A stretch of 64,000 bases of DNA, taken from positions 201,829,494 through 201,893,493 of the forward strand of contig NC_059471.1 in assembly GCF_018139145.2 (NCBI RefSeq). Direction: 5' to 3'. The position numbers and the translations under genes are program-made. The notes below the pieces were generated by a model, which did not search any database, was not told the DNA's origin, and saw only the letters and a program-made list of their open reading frames with translations. Below are positions 60,101-64,000 of this stretch, in pieces (position 1 is the stretch's first letter; every line of letters begins with the position of its first letter). The stretch is from Gymnogyps californianus (taxonomy: Eukaryota > Chordata > Aves > Accipitriformes > Cathartidae).

Positions 60101-61996
60101 CTAAGGACCCGATGTCTTTGGTTTCAGCAGGTCCTTCATTTTTGCTGGTCTCAGCCTGGCAGAGCTGAGTGGTCCACTTTGTGCTGCTGATGTAGGATAA
60201 AAACCAAATCCAAACCTGGGACTGGAAGCTCTAGATCCCCTTGTTCCTAGCCGAAGATATGAACTACCCGGCCAGCACTAGCCTGCTTTCTGTTTGTCCT
60301 CATGACTTCTGTGCCTGACTGCAAGTAGCACAGCCTCAAGAGGAGGGTGGAGCCAAGCATTTCTGGACCCAGAATATCCTACAGCCTGGCGATTAGGGTG
60401 GTTTTCTGCAGTGGATGAGAAGGGGGTTAACCCCCTGCTCCAGCCAGAAGAAGCCACTTTATAGTCAAATACTCTGATTTCAACATTAGGTAAAGGATTG
60501 ATCTGCGCAGTAGGTGGTGATCTACTTCTGACTGCATCATTTTAGTCCAGTGATAATGGCCAGGCATCCTCCATGACTTGTTGAAGTATAGATGTGCAAG
60601 GTGTGCAGGGTTCATCAGTGAAGGGCAGAGCTGCAAGGACAAAAGAGATGCATCCATGCTTCTGCTTCTCAATTTATTGTTTTTTTTAAAAGAGTCCCAG
60701 AAAAAAAGCTGTAGACCTTTTCAGACCTATGACACAGACACATAGGGGCAAAATGGTCTGCTGATCTTACGTTAGATCACAAGATCACATCAAATTTTGC
60801 CTATTTGTGAGACAGACATTTTATTTAACTGATAAGAAAATTCTTCAAAGAAAGGCTGGATTTCTTTGGTTAAAGTCTACAGATCATCTGTTGCTCATGT
60901 TCAGCACGTTCACTTTTCCTGGGCTGAAGCTTCATGGATTTCTGTCCCTAGAAGTGAAGTTTTTAGAACAAGAAGGACTTTCTCAGGGACTGGTCCTAAA
61001 CTGAAGACCTAAGATCTTCTCACACCTCCCCTCCACCTCTGCCAAACACAAAGAGAGTTTCTTTGTACTTTTTTATCTACTAATATCAGGCACAAAACAT
61101 GGTCTACTTTAAAACAAACCAAAAGTGTACCAAAATAGCACACTTCCTTGGAGACAGATCTCTCTCTCTCTGGAAAGAATGAAGTAGCAGAAAAACCCAT
61201 AGGATGGCCCTTGATGTGGAAATGGGAGACACCGAGTCAGTGCAGAGCTGAGGGTGGCCGTTTTCAGGAGCAATTTGTTAACTTTGCAGTGAGACTGGTT
61301 TAGCTGATGCAGTTAAACATGCTGTGGCTGAATTTGGTGTAGTGGCATTGTGCAGGCGAGACTCACACGAGGCAGGGCAGAGGGTCTGCAGCCTCCATAG
61401 GAGCATCCCCACCTCCTGCTCTGCACCAGGAGAAAGAGCCAGGAGCTCTGCCAGCCCTGCCCCTCCTGCGAGCAGAAGGAATTCAGTCAGAATAGCCAAA
61501 ATCCTCACCTTTGCAGCAAATATGCACAGAGAAGTTAGCCACAGAACACGGAGGGCAAGGGCAGTGACCAAAAGCATGTTGGGTTGATAGGGTAAAGCTG
61601 AACTAGACTCAGAACAGGCCACATAATTTAAGAAAAAAAAAAAAGCTTTCACAATACAAACAGCTTTTCTGAAGCTCTGAAAAACTTAATTAATGGCAGT
61701 ATATTTGTTCTGCCACAACCTTTTTATTACACTTTCCTTTAGCTGCACGGGGGAGCCAGTGACTCACCAGGTGGTGATTCAGAAGAGCAGCTCTAATTTC
61801 CCTGCCCTTTCCCTTCTGCAGTTTGTGTGTACCGTGATTGCCATCCTCCTGCATTATTTCTACATGAGCACCTTTGCATGGATGTTTGTGGAGCAGCTCC
61901 ACATCTACCGGATGCTGACTGAAGTGAGGAACATCAACTTTGGGCACATGCGGTTCTACTACGTTGTTGGCTGGGGCATTCCTGCCATCATAACAG
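3084..61996 (+). CDS. CELSR1: CELSR1, partial: 22 internal exons (LamG1 to TM4)
   Basis: Flamingo/CELSR-family adhesion GPCR of the plasma membrane and a core planar cell polarity protein that makes homophilic junctional contacts. Coding parts: 3084-3199, 6056-6144, 27927-28084, 29227-29390, 30929-31054, 36048-36214, 36689-36874, 37204-37317, 37644-37818, 38544-38685, 40694-40814, 42070-42253, 43077-43178, 45000-45094, 45409-45618, 48300-48483, 51760-51903, 53107-53308, 53647-53814, 56273-56399, 56798-56998, 61822-61996. All junctions are AG/GT and all phases agree, giving 1116 complete codons without a stop. CELSR1 rather than CELSR2 or CELSR3 is supported by paralogue-type strings such as [34 protein letters not shown] and [12 protein letters not shown]. 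Cadherin repeats, signal peptide, the rest of the 7TM bundle and the tail are outside the window. Identification is from memory of the family, not from a search. Confidence 0.96.
3522..3540. repeat. Palindrome with paired TGATAA/TTATCA cores
   Basis: Perfect inverted repeat: arms TTTATCACA and TGTGATAAA around a single C. Each arm carries a GATA-type core (WGATAR) in opposite orientation. Whether any factor binds here is unknown. Confidence 0.6.
5315..5350 (+). repeat. A-rich purine tract (AAAG/AAAA)
   Basis: Ten A residues, one C, then AAAG-type units and nine more A residues ending in G. Low complexity; it may be the tail of a decayed retroposon, but no body is recognisable beside it. Confidence 0.7.
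6056..6144 (+). CDS. CELSR1: CELSR1 exon: laminin G domain 1, middle
   Basis: Acceptor TTGCAG ends at 6055 and donor GTAAGA begins at 6145. It enters with two bases that complete a glycine and leaves in phase 0. The product continues LamG1 with [15 protein letters not shown] and then [15 protein letters not shown], where the tryptophan-histidine pair is a LamG core feature. The stretch [12 protein letters not shown] resembles what I recall for CELSR2 more than human CELSR1 (KVPSGVSDGRW), although the flanking exons are clearly CELSR1. Confidence 0.95.
13393..13989 (+). mobile_element. Solo LTR, bird ERVL-type endogenous retrovirus
   Basis: About 597 bp beginning TGTACTGG and ending CATGACA, so it has the TG...CA termini of an LTR. 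The body matches the abundant bird ERVL-type LTR as I remember it: the GGGATAGAGTTAATTTTC start, a CAGCTGACCCCAACTGACC segment, an AT-rich TATA-like region near 13668 followed by a GGGACATTCGGAG segment, and an ATTAAA polyadenylation-type signal near 13858. There is no internal retroviral coding sequence and no second LTR, so it is a solo LTR left by recombination. The flanks (CCAAG on the left, CTTAA on the right) do not form a matching target-site duplication. Confidence 0.88.
14140..14178 (+). repeat. G-run cluster, G-quadruplex potential
   Basis: Five G-runs of 3, 4, 5, 6 and 3 bases at 14140-14142, 14146-14149, 14156-14160, 14169-14174 and 14176-14178, separated by T-rich loops of 1 to 8 bases. 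It lies about 150 bp beyond the end of the solo LTR. Confidence 0.65.
17925..18050 (+). mobile_element. Ancient CR1 LINE, 3'-end remnant
   Basis: The stretch around 17968-18045 follows the old CR1 3' end: a GTCACTGGGTGATGTTCTG segment, then GGCTGATTAGATGAT and GTCCCTTCCATG. This matches the common pattern of 'action-on-GGTCCCTTC' tails in amniote CR1 copies, recalled from memory. Strongly diverged; boundaries approximate. Confidence 0.6.
19937..20037. repeat. Two interleaved inverted repeats (A-B-A'-B')
   Basis: Arm A, 19937-19958, is complementary to A', 19981-20002, at 21 of 22 positions. Arm B, 19960-19980, is complementary to B', 20017-20037, at 20 of 21 positions. Because B lies in the loop of A/A', the two stems are interleaved. 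No terminal features of a known transposon are visible. Confidence 0.8.
24730..25100 (-). mobile_element. Ancient CR1 LINE fragment, antisense
   Basis: Read on the + strand it follows the antisense of an old CR1 reverse-transcriptase region: CAAAATTGCCCACAATATTCT near 24745 resembles the usual antisense string around 'AAAACTG.ACACAGTATTCT'; GGAATTCTTGTCATTAGATC near 24935 and GCCAGCAAACTATATTTAG near 25055, followed by an AT-rich ATTAAATGAATAAAA, also fit in the expected order. Very diverged; no open frame. Confidence 0.5.
27927..28084 (+). CDS. CELSR1: CELSR1 exon: laminin G domain 1, central
   Basis: Acceptor TTGAAG ends at 27926 and donor GTAAGG begins at 28085. It enters in phase 0 and leaves with two bases (AA). 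The product reads [16 protein letters not shown], then [18 protein letters not shown], a [15 protein letters not shown] segment and part of the next lysine. NYT is an N-glycosylation sequon. The PHGPSGEK string is CELSR1-type. Confidence 0.96.
28085..29226 (+). other. Intron, 1.14 kb, mostly an old CR1
   Basis: About 700 of the 1142 bases are a decayed CR1 in the same orientation as the gene (see 28360-29060). A run of 13 A residues precedes it near 28329. The acceptor CTTCAG ends at 29226. Confidence 0.75.
28360..29060 (+). mobile_element. Ancient CR1 LINE fragment, sense orientation
   Basis: The order of short matches fits an old amniote CR1 from the reverse-transcriptase C-terminal part to the 3' end: GAAAAGGCTGTTGAAAATCATTAGG near 28520 (shown only in part), TGAGGAAAGACCAAAAAAGATT near 28563, GTGGAACCTGCATCC near 28776, GGAGCATAAGCCAGC near 28900, CCATAATTTTCATTTTC near 28965 and GGCCACTGTTAGGGACAGG near 28988. 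All reading frames are broken. The left boundary is approximate. Confidence 0.75.
29227..29390 (+). CDS. CELSR1: CELSR1 exon: laminin G domain 1, C-terminal part
   Basis: Acceptor CTTCAG ends at 29226 and donor GTATGA begins at 29391. The first base completes the lysine started in the previous exon, and one G is left over. It encodes [20 protein letters not shown], then [18 protein letters not shown] and [10 protein letters not shown]. The cysteine in GCMRNL pairs with the next exon's first cysteine in the LamG fold. NLS and NGT are N-glycosylation sequons. Confidence 0.96.
29391..30928 (+). other. Intron, 1.54 kb
   Basis: Contains the 2 x 90 bp tandem duplication (29545-29724) and a poly-T run near 29917-29929. 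No exon is seen. The acceptor AATTTCAG ends at 30928. Confidence 0.8.
29545..29724 (+). repeat. Tandem duplication, 2 copies of a 90-bp GC-rich unit
   Basis: Unit 1 is 29545-29634 and unit 2 is 29635-29724. Both start GTTAGCACTGCTGAGTGCGAAG and end at the CACCG/CGCCG boundary. I count six mismatches in 90 bases (about 93% identity) and no gaps. Because 90 is divisible by three, open frames on both strands run through the two copies and give repeated peptides, but nothing suggests translation. Confidence 0.88.
30929..31054 (+). CDS. CELSR1: CELSR1 exon: EGF-like repeat between the LamG domains
   Basis: Acceptor TTTCAG ends at 30928 and donor GTAGGA begins at 31055; in phase 1, out phase 1. 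After the closing LamG1 cysteine (GCAAQRN) come six EGF cysteines within [17 protein letters not shown] and [17 protein letters not shown]. The pattern [12 protein letters not shown] (30985-31020) fits the aspartate/asparagine hydroxylation consensus of EGF repeats. The exon is exactly one EGF module. Confidence 0.96.
33841..33863 (+). repeat. G-run cluster 1, G-quadruplex potential
   Basis: Runs of G at 33841-33843, 33846-33848, 33851-33856 and 33861-33863 with 2 to 4-base loops, a canonical four-run pattern on the + strand. Confidence 0.6.
33930..33950 (+). repeat. G-run cluster 2, G-quadruplex potential
   Basis: Runs of G at 33930-33933, 33936-33938, 33940-33943 and 33948-33950 with loops of 1 to 4 bases, 66 bp after cluster 1 on the same strand. 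Confidence 0.6.
36048..36214 (+). CDS. CELSR1: CELSR1 exon: laminin G domain 2, first part
   Basis: Acceptor TTATAG ends at 36047 and donor GTAAAA begins at 36215. Enters with two bases (completing alanine), leaves in phase 0. It encodes [31 protein letters not shown] and [15 protein letters not shown], then KINIQ. The string [12 protein letters not shown] separates CELSR1 from CELSR2, where I recall EMANPQHFLGSS. Confidence 0.96.
36215..36688 (+). other. Intron, 474 bp
   Basis: AT-rich. Contains a 15-bp direct repeat at 36358-36387 with four GATC sites. The acceptor follows a T-rich tract and ends CAACAG at 36688. Confidence 0.85.
36358..36387 (+). repeat. Direct repeat, 2 x 15 bp, GATC-rich
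   Basis: Units GATCAAAAGATCAAT and GATCAAAAGATCATT, one mismatch. GATC occurs at 36358, 36366, 36373 and 36381, that is at 8, 7 and 8-base spacing. Confidence 0.85.
36689..36874 (+). CDS. CELSR1: CELSR1 exon: laminin G domain 2, middle
   Basis: Acceptor CAACAG ends at 36688 and donor GTAAGG begins at 36875. Exactly 62 codons, phase 0 both sides. It encodes [17 protein letters not shown], the LamG core string [16 protein letters not shown] and the strand [13 protein letters not shown]. The GEWHHL motif aligns with GQWHSV of LamG1 in this same protein. Confidence 0.96.
36875..37203 (+). other. Intron, 329 bp
   Basis: No feature seen apart from the splice sites. The acceptor CTCAACAG ends at 37203. 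Confidence 0.9.
37204..37317 (+). CDS. CELSR1: CELSR1 exon: laminin G domain 2, C-terminal part
   Basis: Acceptor CAACAG ends at 37203 and donor GTATGA begins at 37318. Exactly 38 codons, phase 0 both sides. It encodes [16 protein letters not shown], then [17 protein letters not shown] and YGCMQ, where the GCMQ cysteine forms the LamG2 C-terminal disulphide with the next exon. Confidence 0.95.
37318..37643 (+). other. Intron, 326 bp
   Basis: No feature seen apart from the splice sites. The acceptor TGTCACCAG ends at 37643. Confidence 0.9.
37644..37818 (+). CDS. CELSR1: CELSR1 exon: end of LamG2 and most of an EGF-like repeat
   Basis: Acceptor CACCAG ends at 37643 and donor GTAACC begins at 37819; in phase 0, out phase 1. 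LamG2 closes with [15 protein letters not shown] and VKEGC. An EGF repeat follows, [12 protein letters not shown] and then [14 protein letters not shown]; its last cysteine lies in the next exon. The pattern [12 protein letters not shown] (37776-37811) fits the EGF hydroxylation consensus. Confidence 0.96.
37819..38543 (+). other. Intron, 725 bp
   Basis: Contains a long pyrimidine tract at 38073-38127 ending in CCCAG, which mimics a strong acceptor (see findings). The true acceptor is TCTCCGCAG ending at 38543. Confidence 0.85.
38073..38127 (+). repeat. Pyrimidine tract with pseudo-acceptor
   Basis: About 53 bases of C and T interrupted only by two G residues, ending in CAG at 38125-38127. 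Low complexity; splice use is unproven. Confidence 0.7.
38544..38685 (+). CDS. CELSR1: CELSR1 exon: end of one EGF repeat and a full second one
   Basis: Acceptor CCGCAG ends at 38543 and donor GTAAGA begins at 38686; in phase 1, out phase 2 (AA). YFGRDCVDV supplies the sixth cysteine of the previous EGF repeat. The next repeat has six cysteines in [16 protein letters not shown] and [14 protein letters not shown]. Its third-to-fifth cysteine stretch lacks the Asx of the hydroxylation consensus. Confidence 0.96.
38686..40693 (+). other. Intron, 2.01 kb
   Basis: No exon, repeat family or long structured element recognised. An AT-rich alternating run sits at 40532-40552. The acceptor after a T-run ends TATAG at 40693. 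Confidence 0.75.
40694..40814 (+). CDS. CELSR1: CELSR1 exon: start of the laminin-type EGF region
   Basis: Acceptor TTATAG ends at 40693 and donor GTAAGC begins at 40815; the first base completes a lysine, out phase 0. It encodes [19 protein letters not shown], then [18 protein letters not shown] and HCK. Cysteine spacing and the [11 protein letters not shown] block are those of the CELSR laminin EGF-like module. Confidence 0.96.
40815..42069 (+). other. Intron, 1.26 kb
   Basis: Contains an (AT)10 microsatellite at 40933-40952. No other element recognised. The acceptor TTTTCTAG ends at 42069. Confidence 0.8.
40933..40952. repeat. (AT)10 microsatellite
   Basis: Twenty bases of strict AT alternation; likely length-polymorphic. 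Confidence 0.9.
42070..42253 (+). CDS. CELSR1: CELSR1 exon: laminin-type EGF domain
   Basis: Acceptor TTCTAG ends at 42069 and donor GTACCT begins at 42254; in phase 0, out phase 1. It encodes [34 protein letters not shown] and [19 protein letters not shown]. The [15 protein letters not shown] pattern is the laminin EGF signature. The exon is clearly more GC-rich than the surrounding introns. Confidence 0.96.
42254..43076 (+). other. Intron, 823 bp
   Basis: No repeat family recognised. A CCCACC-rich patch lies at 42728-42748. The acceptor follows a T-rich tract and ends TTTCAG at 43076. Confidence 0.8.
43077..43178 (+). CDS. CELSR1: CELSR1 exon: hormone-receptor domain, first half
   Basis: Acceptor TTTCAG ends at 43076 and donor GTAAGT begins at 43179; enters and leaves in phase 1. 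It encodes [18 protein letters not shown] and [17 protein letters not shown]. The GIWWP and CPKGSVG blocks are characteristic of the HormR domain preceding GAIN in adhesion GPCRs. Confidence 0.96.
43179..44999 (+). other. Intron, 1.82 kb
   Basis: AT-rich, with a T run near 44022-44034. No repeat family or exon recognised. The acceptor TTCCTTCAG ends at 44999. Confidence 0.8.
45000..45094 (+). CDS. CELSR1: CELSR1 exon: hormone-receptor domain, second half
   Basis: Acceptor CTTCAG ends at 44999 and donor GTAACC begins at 45095; enters with two bases completing glycine, leaves in phase 0. It encodes [18 protein letters not shown] and [22 protein letters not shown] is the conserved end of HormR, and NCT is an N-glycosylation sequon. 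Confidence 0.95.
45095..45408 (+). other. Intron, 314 bp
   Basis: No feature apart from the splice sites. The acceptor CTGATTCAG ends at 45408. Confidence 0.9.
45409..45618 (+). CDS. CELSR1: CELSR1 exon: GAIN domain, N-terminal helices
   Basis: Acceptor GATTCAG ends at 45408 and donor GTAAGA begins at 45619. Exactly 70 codons, phase 0 both sides. It encodes [16 protein letters not shown], the segment [17 protein letters not shown] and [15 protein letters not shown], then [20 protein letters not shown] and NAT are N-glycosylation sequons. The helical character fits GAIN subdomain A. Confidence 0.96.
45619..48299 (+). other. Intron, 2.68 kb
   Basis: Contains a 34-bp alternating purine/pyrimidine stretch with overlapping palindromes (45786-45819). 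No repeat family recognised elsewhere. The acceptor GTTTCTCAG ends at 48299. Confidence 0.8.
45786..45819. repeat. Alternating purine/pyrimidine tract, two overlapping palindromes
   Basis: Thirty-four bases of strict purine/pyrimidine alternation. Perfect 16-bp palindromes at 45792-45807 (centre GCATGC) and 45803-45818 (centre ATAT) overlap by five bases. The composition favours Z-DNA or cruciform formation under supercoiling. Confidence 0.75.
48300..48483 (+). CDS. CELSR1: CELSR1 exon: GAIN subdomain A
   Basis: Acceptor TTCTCAG ends at 48299 and donor GTGAGT begins at 48484; in phase 0, out phase 1. It encodes [35 protein letters not shown] and [16 protein letters not shown], then [21 protein letters not shown] and RPFVIV are family-conserved. 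Confidence 0.96.
49076..50064 (-). mobile_element. CR1 LINE, 5'-truncated, antisense to the gene
   Basis: On the - strand this is the 3' part of a CR1 retrotransposon: the end of the reverse-transcriptase domain and the short 3' UTR. The 3' end lies at 49076 and shows the CR1-type octamer tail (AGAATCATAGAATC on the + strand). The 5' end is truncated near 50064, the usual outcome of incomplete target-primed reverse transcription. No target-site duplication is evident, as usual for CR1. It is much less decayed than the other CR1 pieces here, so it is the youngest LINE copy in the window. Confidence 0.96.
49138..50064 (-). pseudogene. CR1 ORF2 C-terminal fragment (reverse transcriptase)
   Basis: The - strand frame is open from the truncation point near 50064 to a TAG at 49138-49140, about 308 codons. 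Near its N-terminal end it has a PQGSV-type motif and then the catalytic F-A-D-D box at 49951-49962, followed by CR1-typical strings such as [31 protein letters not shown] and [16 protein letters not shown]. The endonuclease domain and the N-terminal part of the reverse transcriptase are missing, so it cannot act as an autonomous element. It is a fragment with an unbroken frame, not a host gene. Confidence 0.92.
50483..50588 (+). repeat. Old amniote interspersed repeat, family not named
   Basis: The string GACCTGAAGAAGGGCTCATG, a TTTTCCCAACTACACCCATTGG segment (shown in part), then GTATAAGAAGTGAATTTACC and CCTACAAACCTTGTCCTGAG match a repeat I remember from reptile and bird genomes that carries an 'AATAAAAGATATTACCT' core. 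I cannot name the family with certainty. Confidence 0.45.
51760..51903 (+). CDS. CELSR1: CELSR1 exon: GAIN subdomain, [11 protein letters not shown] segment
   Basis: Acceptor CCCCAG ends at 51759 and donor GTAAAA begins at 51904; in phase 1, out phase 1. It encodes [34 protein letters not shown] and [16 protein letters not shown] is an N-glycosylation sequon. The end of this exon and the start of the next form a poorly conserved loop in the family. Confidence 0.95.
51904..53106 (+). other. Intron, 1.2 kb
   Basis: No repeat family or exon recognised; the 3' half is AT-rich. The acceptor TCCATAG ends at 53106 and has only a weak pyrimidine tract, so this exon's definition may depend on other signals. 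Confidence 0.8.
53107..53308 (+). CDS. CELSR1: CELSR1 exon: GAIN loop with basic cluster
   Basis: Acceptor CCATAG ends at 53106 and donor GTAAAC begins at 53309; enters with two bases completing alanine, leaves in phase 2 (AG). The first half is a variable loop ([15 protein letters not shown] and so on). A basic cluster follows, [10 protein letters not shown] (53187-53216), then conserved GAIN strands [16 protein letters not shown] and DPDRRSLR. Human CELSR1 has RRRRHPDD at this place as I recall. Confidence 0.95.
53309..53646 (+). other. Intron, 338 bp
   Basis: No feature apart from the splice sites. The acceptor TTCTTCTGCAG ends at 53646. Confidence 0.9.
53647..53814 (+). CDS. CELSR1: CELSR1 exon: GAIN subdomain B
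   Basis: Acceptor TCTGCAG ends at 53646 and donor GTATGT begins at 53815; enters with one base completing arginine, leaves in phase 2 (AT). It encodes [33 protein letters not shown] and [13 protein letters not shown]. The cysteine and tryptophan of CVFW are the first invariant GPS residues. Confidence 0.96.
53815..56272 (+). other. Intron, 2.46 kb
   Basis: AT-rich, with long T and A runs at about 55999-56033. No repeat family or exon recognised. The acceptor TTCCCCACAG ends at 56272. Confidence 0.8.
56273..56399 (+). CDS. CELSR1: CELSR1 exon: GPS motif and Stachel region
   Basis: Acceptor CCACAG ends at 56272 and donor GTAGGT begins at 56400; enters with one base completing methionine, leaves in phase 0. 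It encodes [32 protein letters not shown] and [11 protein letters not shown]-x-C-x-H-x-T is the GPS core; the His-Ile-Thr tripeptide (56355-56363) is where GAIN autoproteolysis would occur, between Ile and Thr. TSFAVLM after it would be the tethered agonist. NQS is an N-glycosylation sequon. Confidence 0.96.
56400..56797 (+). other. Intron, 398 bp
   Basis: No feature apart from the splice sites. The acceptor TTTCTACAG ends at 56797. Confidence 0.9.
56798..56998 (+). CDS. CELSR1: CELSR1 exon: TM1, intracellular loop 1, TM2
   Basis: Acceptor TCTACAG ends at 56797 and donor GTAAGA begins at 56999. Exactly 67 codons, phase 0 both sides. After NGEVLPLKI comes a hydrophobic helix [17 protein letters not shown] continuing to VLIR (TM1), the basic loop [13 protein letters not shown], then [15 protein letters not shown] (TM2) and NQTENP of the first extracellular loop. 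The layout is that of family B2 adhesion GPCRs. Confidence 0.97.
58240..59010 (-). mobile_element. Ancient CR1 LINE fragment, antisense
   Basis: Read on the + strand, ordered short matches to antisense old CR1 run across the region: GAAAACTAAATAAAATTAAGC near 58381, TTCTGGGCTTTCTTCCCCC near 58450, GCAGGGAGCCAAGCCCACATCC near 58852 (shown in part), TTGCAGAATCTTACC, and CAAAATATCATGAAGCACC near 58935. These correspond in order to the CR1 segments between the reverse-transcriptase core and the C-terminal region. Strongly diverged with no open frame; boundaries approximate. Confidence 0.6.
60421..60436. repeat. 16-bp perfect palindrome
   Basis: AGGGGGTTAACCCCCT, self-complementary. A GTTAAC core between G5 and C5 runs. 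No larger element around it is recognised. Confidence 0.8.
61822..61996 (+). CDS. CELSR1: CELSR1 exon: TM3, intracellular loop 2, start of TM4
   Basis: Acceptor TTCTGCAG ends at 61821 and donor GTACCC begins at 61997; in phase 0, out phase 1. It encodes [18 protein letters not shown] and [17 protein letters not shown] (TM3 with the conserved cysteine that pairs with extracellular loop 2), loop RNINFGHMR, and [14 protein letters not shown] (TM4). The next CELSR1 exon (starting with the GLAVG-type segment) is not in the window. Confidence 0.97.
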
Positions 61997-64000
61997 GTAC
62001 CCTCAACCACCCCAGAACAGCTTCGTTTCCCTTCCCTGCTGTCTTCACTGGCCAGATTCAGGAAAGTTGCCCCATCCAAGACAGCTATGGGTGCACTCAA
62101 CTACTGCTGTCACTTCAGTGTTTTGCTGAACGAGGGCAACACCAAATCATGCCTAGCAGAAGTCAGCCTGAATTTGGCAAATCTGCGTACCGAATGTCTG
62201 TTGCCCCAGCTGAAGTGATACTGATGGTTTTACAATAATGTAAACGTAATTGCACCCAGATTAAAACAGGACTTGATAACATTGCTTGGGAATAACAGTA
62301 TTTTTATTTTAATAACTTTGCCAGTAGCCTTCAGAAATTTTTCTTCCCTGTGCTGGTACCTTGGGATACGGACACATGGTCTCTCGGGGAGGTGGCTGCA
62401 GTGGCTTCAGAAGCGATGCTGCCCACAGGACATTACTGTCCTTCAGTGGGTGTTCCCATTGCCTGCCGTCAACCAGCAGTAAATGCTCCCTGAAAGGGAT
62501 TTCAGCAGTTCTGTTTTACTTGGCATAAAAACGAGCTGGGAATACTCAGGCAGCCTTTTACTTCATTTCAGATACAACTTCCAGTTGAGGAAAAGTAATG
62601 AAAAGCTGGAGGCAGTAATCTTTTAAACCATTTCGGGGTGATCCCCAGGAGCACATCCATCTCCGCCCTCACCATGCCTATTTTTGCAATCAGACATTTC
62701 CAGTGTCTAAGCACATGGTGCTGCGTTAATTCAGGCAGACAGCTCCTCGGGAAGTGCGCTTCGCAGAACAGTTGGAGCGGGGTTTTTTGGTTCGACTATT
62801 TCAGCATGTATCTGTTGCCATATGGGAAATCAGATCATAGGCAGACAGTTAACTTTTATCCAATTACTTTTATTTTTGCAGATAAAAACATACTGTCAGC
62901 AATGGCAGAGGTTTAGATGTCTCTCAGATCAAACAAATAGCTGTCACTCATATACACTTGAAAAATATTATGGAACAAGTTAGACTTAAAAATATATGGG
63001 TTTTTTTTCTGTGTGACTTAAGAAAATGTAATACCAAAATGTAGTGTAGGTTAGTACAGGTTCGTTCTCTCTCTGGAGAGCTGGTAAGTTTTTCCATATC
63101 ACCTTGTGCATAAATAATTTCTGCTTCTATCCATTTATCCAGAACACAGTGGAAGGCACAGCCCAGAAGGCTCTGCTGCTCTAGATGTATCCCTGACATT
63201 TTAAATAGAAATCTTCCTTGAACTTCTAAAACATTTCAGATCTGTGTAACTTTTATCAGTACACACAGGACTACTGCAGTATATTCAGGAACATTTAAGT
63301 GCAATCGGATAATTGGCAGTGTCATTTCTGGTAGAAAAGAAGTATTATCATTAAATAGCAATAAGCAATTTGCATTTCAGAACACATAACTCTTTAGAAG
63401 AATTTTGTCAGAAGGATTTTCTGTTTCATGTTTAGTTTGTCTCCTGAATTTTAAACTAATTCAGACCTCCTCAACAGCAGTATTATGCAATCTAATTATT
63501 ACAAGTACACCATTTTTACATTTTTCTACTTAGATATTGTTCTCTGTGATATGGAACTATTTTGCACTTTTAAAACTATGAGTTACGGTTCCAGGTTGTC
63601 TCCTGTAATTTAATCTCTGAATCTACTGAATTTGCAGTTCATTTAAATGAAAAGTCAGATCCCTATTACTGAGCAAGTCAGAGGATTTTGTGAAACGAAG
63701 GATAAAGAAAGCTAAGCCTTTAGTTTCCCCTTGCAGGTTTAGAAATCATCTGAAGAGAAAATTTTTTCATCATAAATAGCACAAGTGGGATTTCTTGCCC
63801 CTGGATAACTTTGTTACTGTACATATTTTAAATAAGCTGCTTTTATAAATTTTAGATTTTAATATCTAAACAGTAAAAAGGTTCCAACTTCATAACATGC
63901 ATCTTAAACACAATTTCTTTTAAATTGCTTTATGAGAGAAGGATTGTGTATGTTTCTTAATAGTGGAAAAGTATAGATATGGGAAGAAATTTTAGTCTTG
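61997..64000 (+). other. Intron downstream of the last visible exon (partial)
   Basis: The following CELSR1 exon was looked for (extracellular loop 2 and TM5) and not found. The stretch becomes AT-rich after 62900. No repeat family recognised. Confidence 0.7.

Larger units (their letters stand above)
56999..61821 (+). other. Intron, 4.82 kb
   Basis: Contains an antisense decayed CR1 at about 58240-59010 and a 16-bp palindrome at 60421-60436. No exon recognised. The acceptor CCCTTCTGCAG ends at 61821. Confidence 0.75.

Noticed and set aside
61693..62238. Open frame running through the TM3 exon and beyond its donor
   Set aside because: The part outside 61822-61996 is intron; the consensus donor and acceptor define the exon, and the extension has no receptor character.
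1..64000. CRISPR arrays, bacterial operons, ribosome binding sites, rRNA and tRNA genes
   Set aside because: The sequence is a vertebrate intron/exon landscape; no regularly spaced repeats, cloverleaf genes or prokaryotic signals were seen.

Overview
This window is vertebrate, almost certainly avian, nuclear DNA. It holds an internal part of one gene on the + strand, CELSR1 (cadherin EGF LAG seven-pass G-type receptor 1, the Flamingo-family core planar cell polarity receptor). The bird assignment rests on a CR1 LINE copy of the type abundant in birds, several much older CR1 remnants, and a solo LTR of the bird ERVL type. The LTR hints at a neoavian bird, but the species cannot be fixed from this sequence.

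I could place 22 coding exons between 3084 and 61996. Together they make 3350 coding bases with one continuous reading frame: every donor/acceptor phase matches and no exon contains a stop. In order they encode: laminin G domain 1 (3084-29390, split by a 21.8 kb intron); an EGF-like repeat (30929-31054); laminin G domain 2 (36048 to about 37731); two further EGF-like repeats (37732-38685); a laminin-type EGF region (40694-42253); the hormone-receptor domain (43077-45094); the GAIN domain with its GPS motif (45409-56399); then TM1, TM2, TM3 and the start of TM4 (56798-61996). The upstream part (signal peptide, nine cadherin repeats, first EGF repeats) and the downstream part (rest of the seven-pass bundle and the cytoplasmic tail) lie outside the window. 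I see no promoter, 5' or 3' end, second protein-coding gene, tRNA, rRNA or CRISPR array.

Everything else is intron. Intronic content I can support: a 5'-truncated, fairly young CR1 on the - strand (49076-50064) whose reverse-transcriptase C-terminal frame is still open; four strongly decayed CR1 pieces (about 17925-18050 +, 24730-25100 -, 28360-29060 +, 58240-59010 -); a solo ERVL-type LTR (13393-13989); a short old amniote-type repeat (50483-50588); a 2 x 90 bp tandem duplication (29545-29724); a double, interleaved inverted repeat (19937-20037); and several short structure-prone tracts (G-quadruplex, Z-DNA-like, palindromes).

The most interesting protein-level observation is a GPS tripeptide His-Ile-Thr in this bird CELSR1. 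It fits the autoproteolysis consensus better than the human CELSR1 sequence as I remember it. A conserved furin-like basic cluster also lies inside the GAIN region. I found nothing that looks like a wholly new biological system. Most intronic bases show no recognisable structure by eye, and regulatory elements cannot be called without cross-species alignment.
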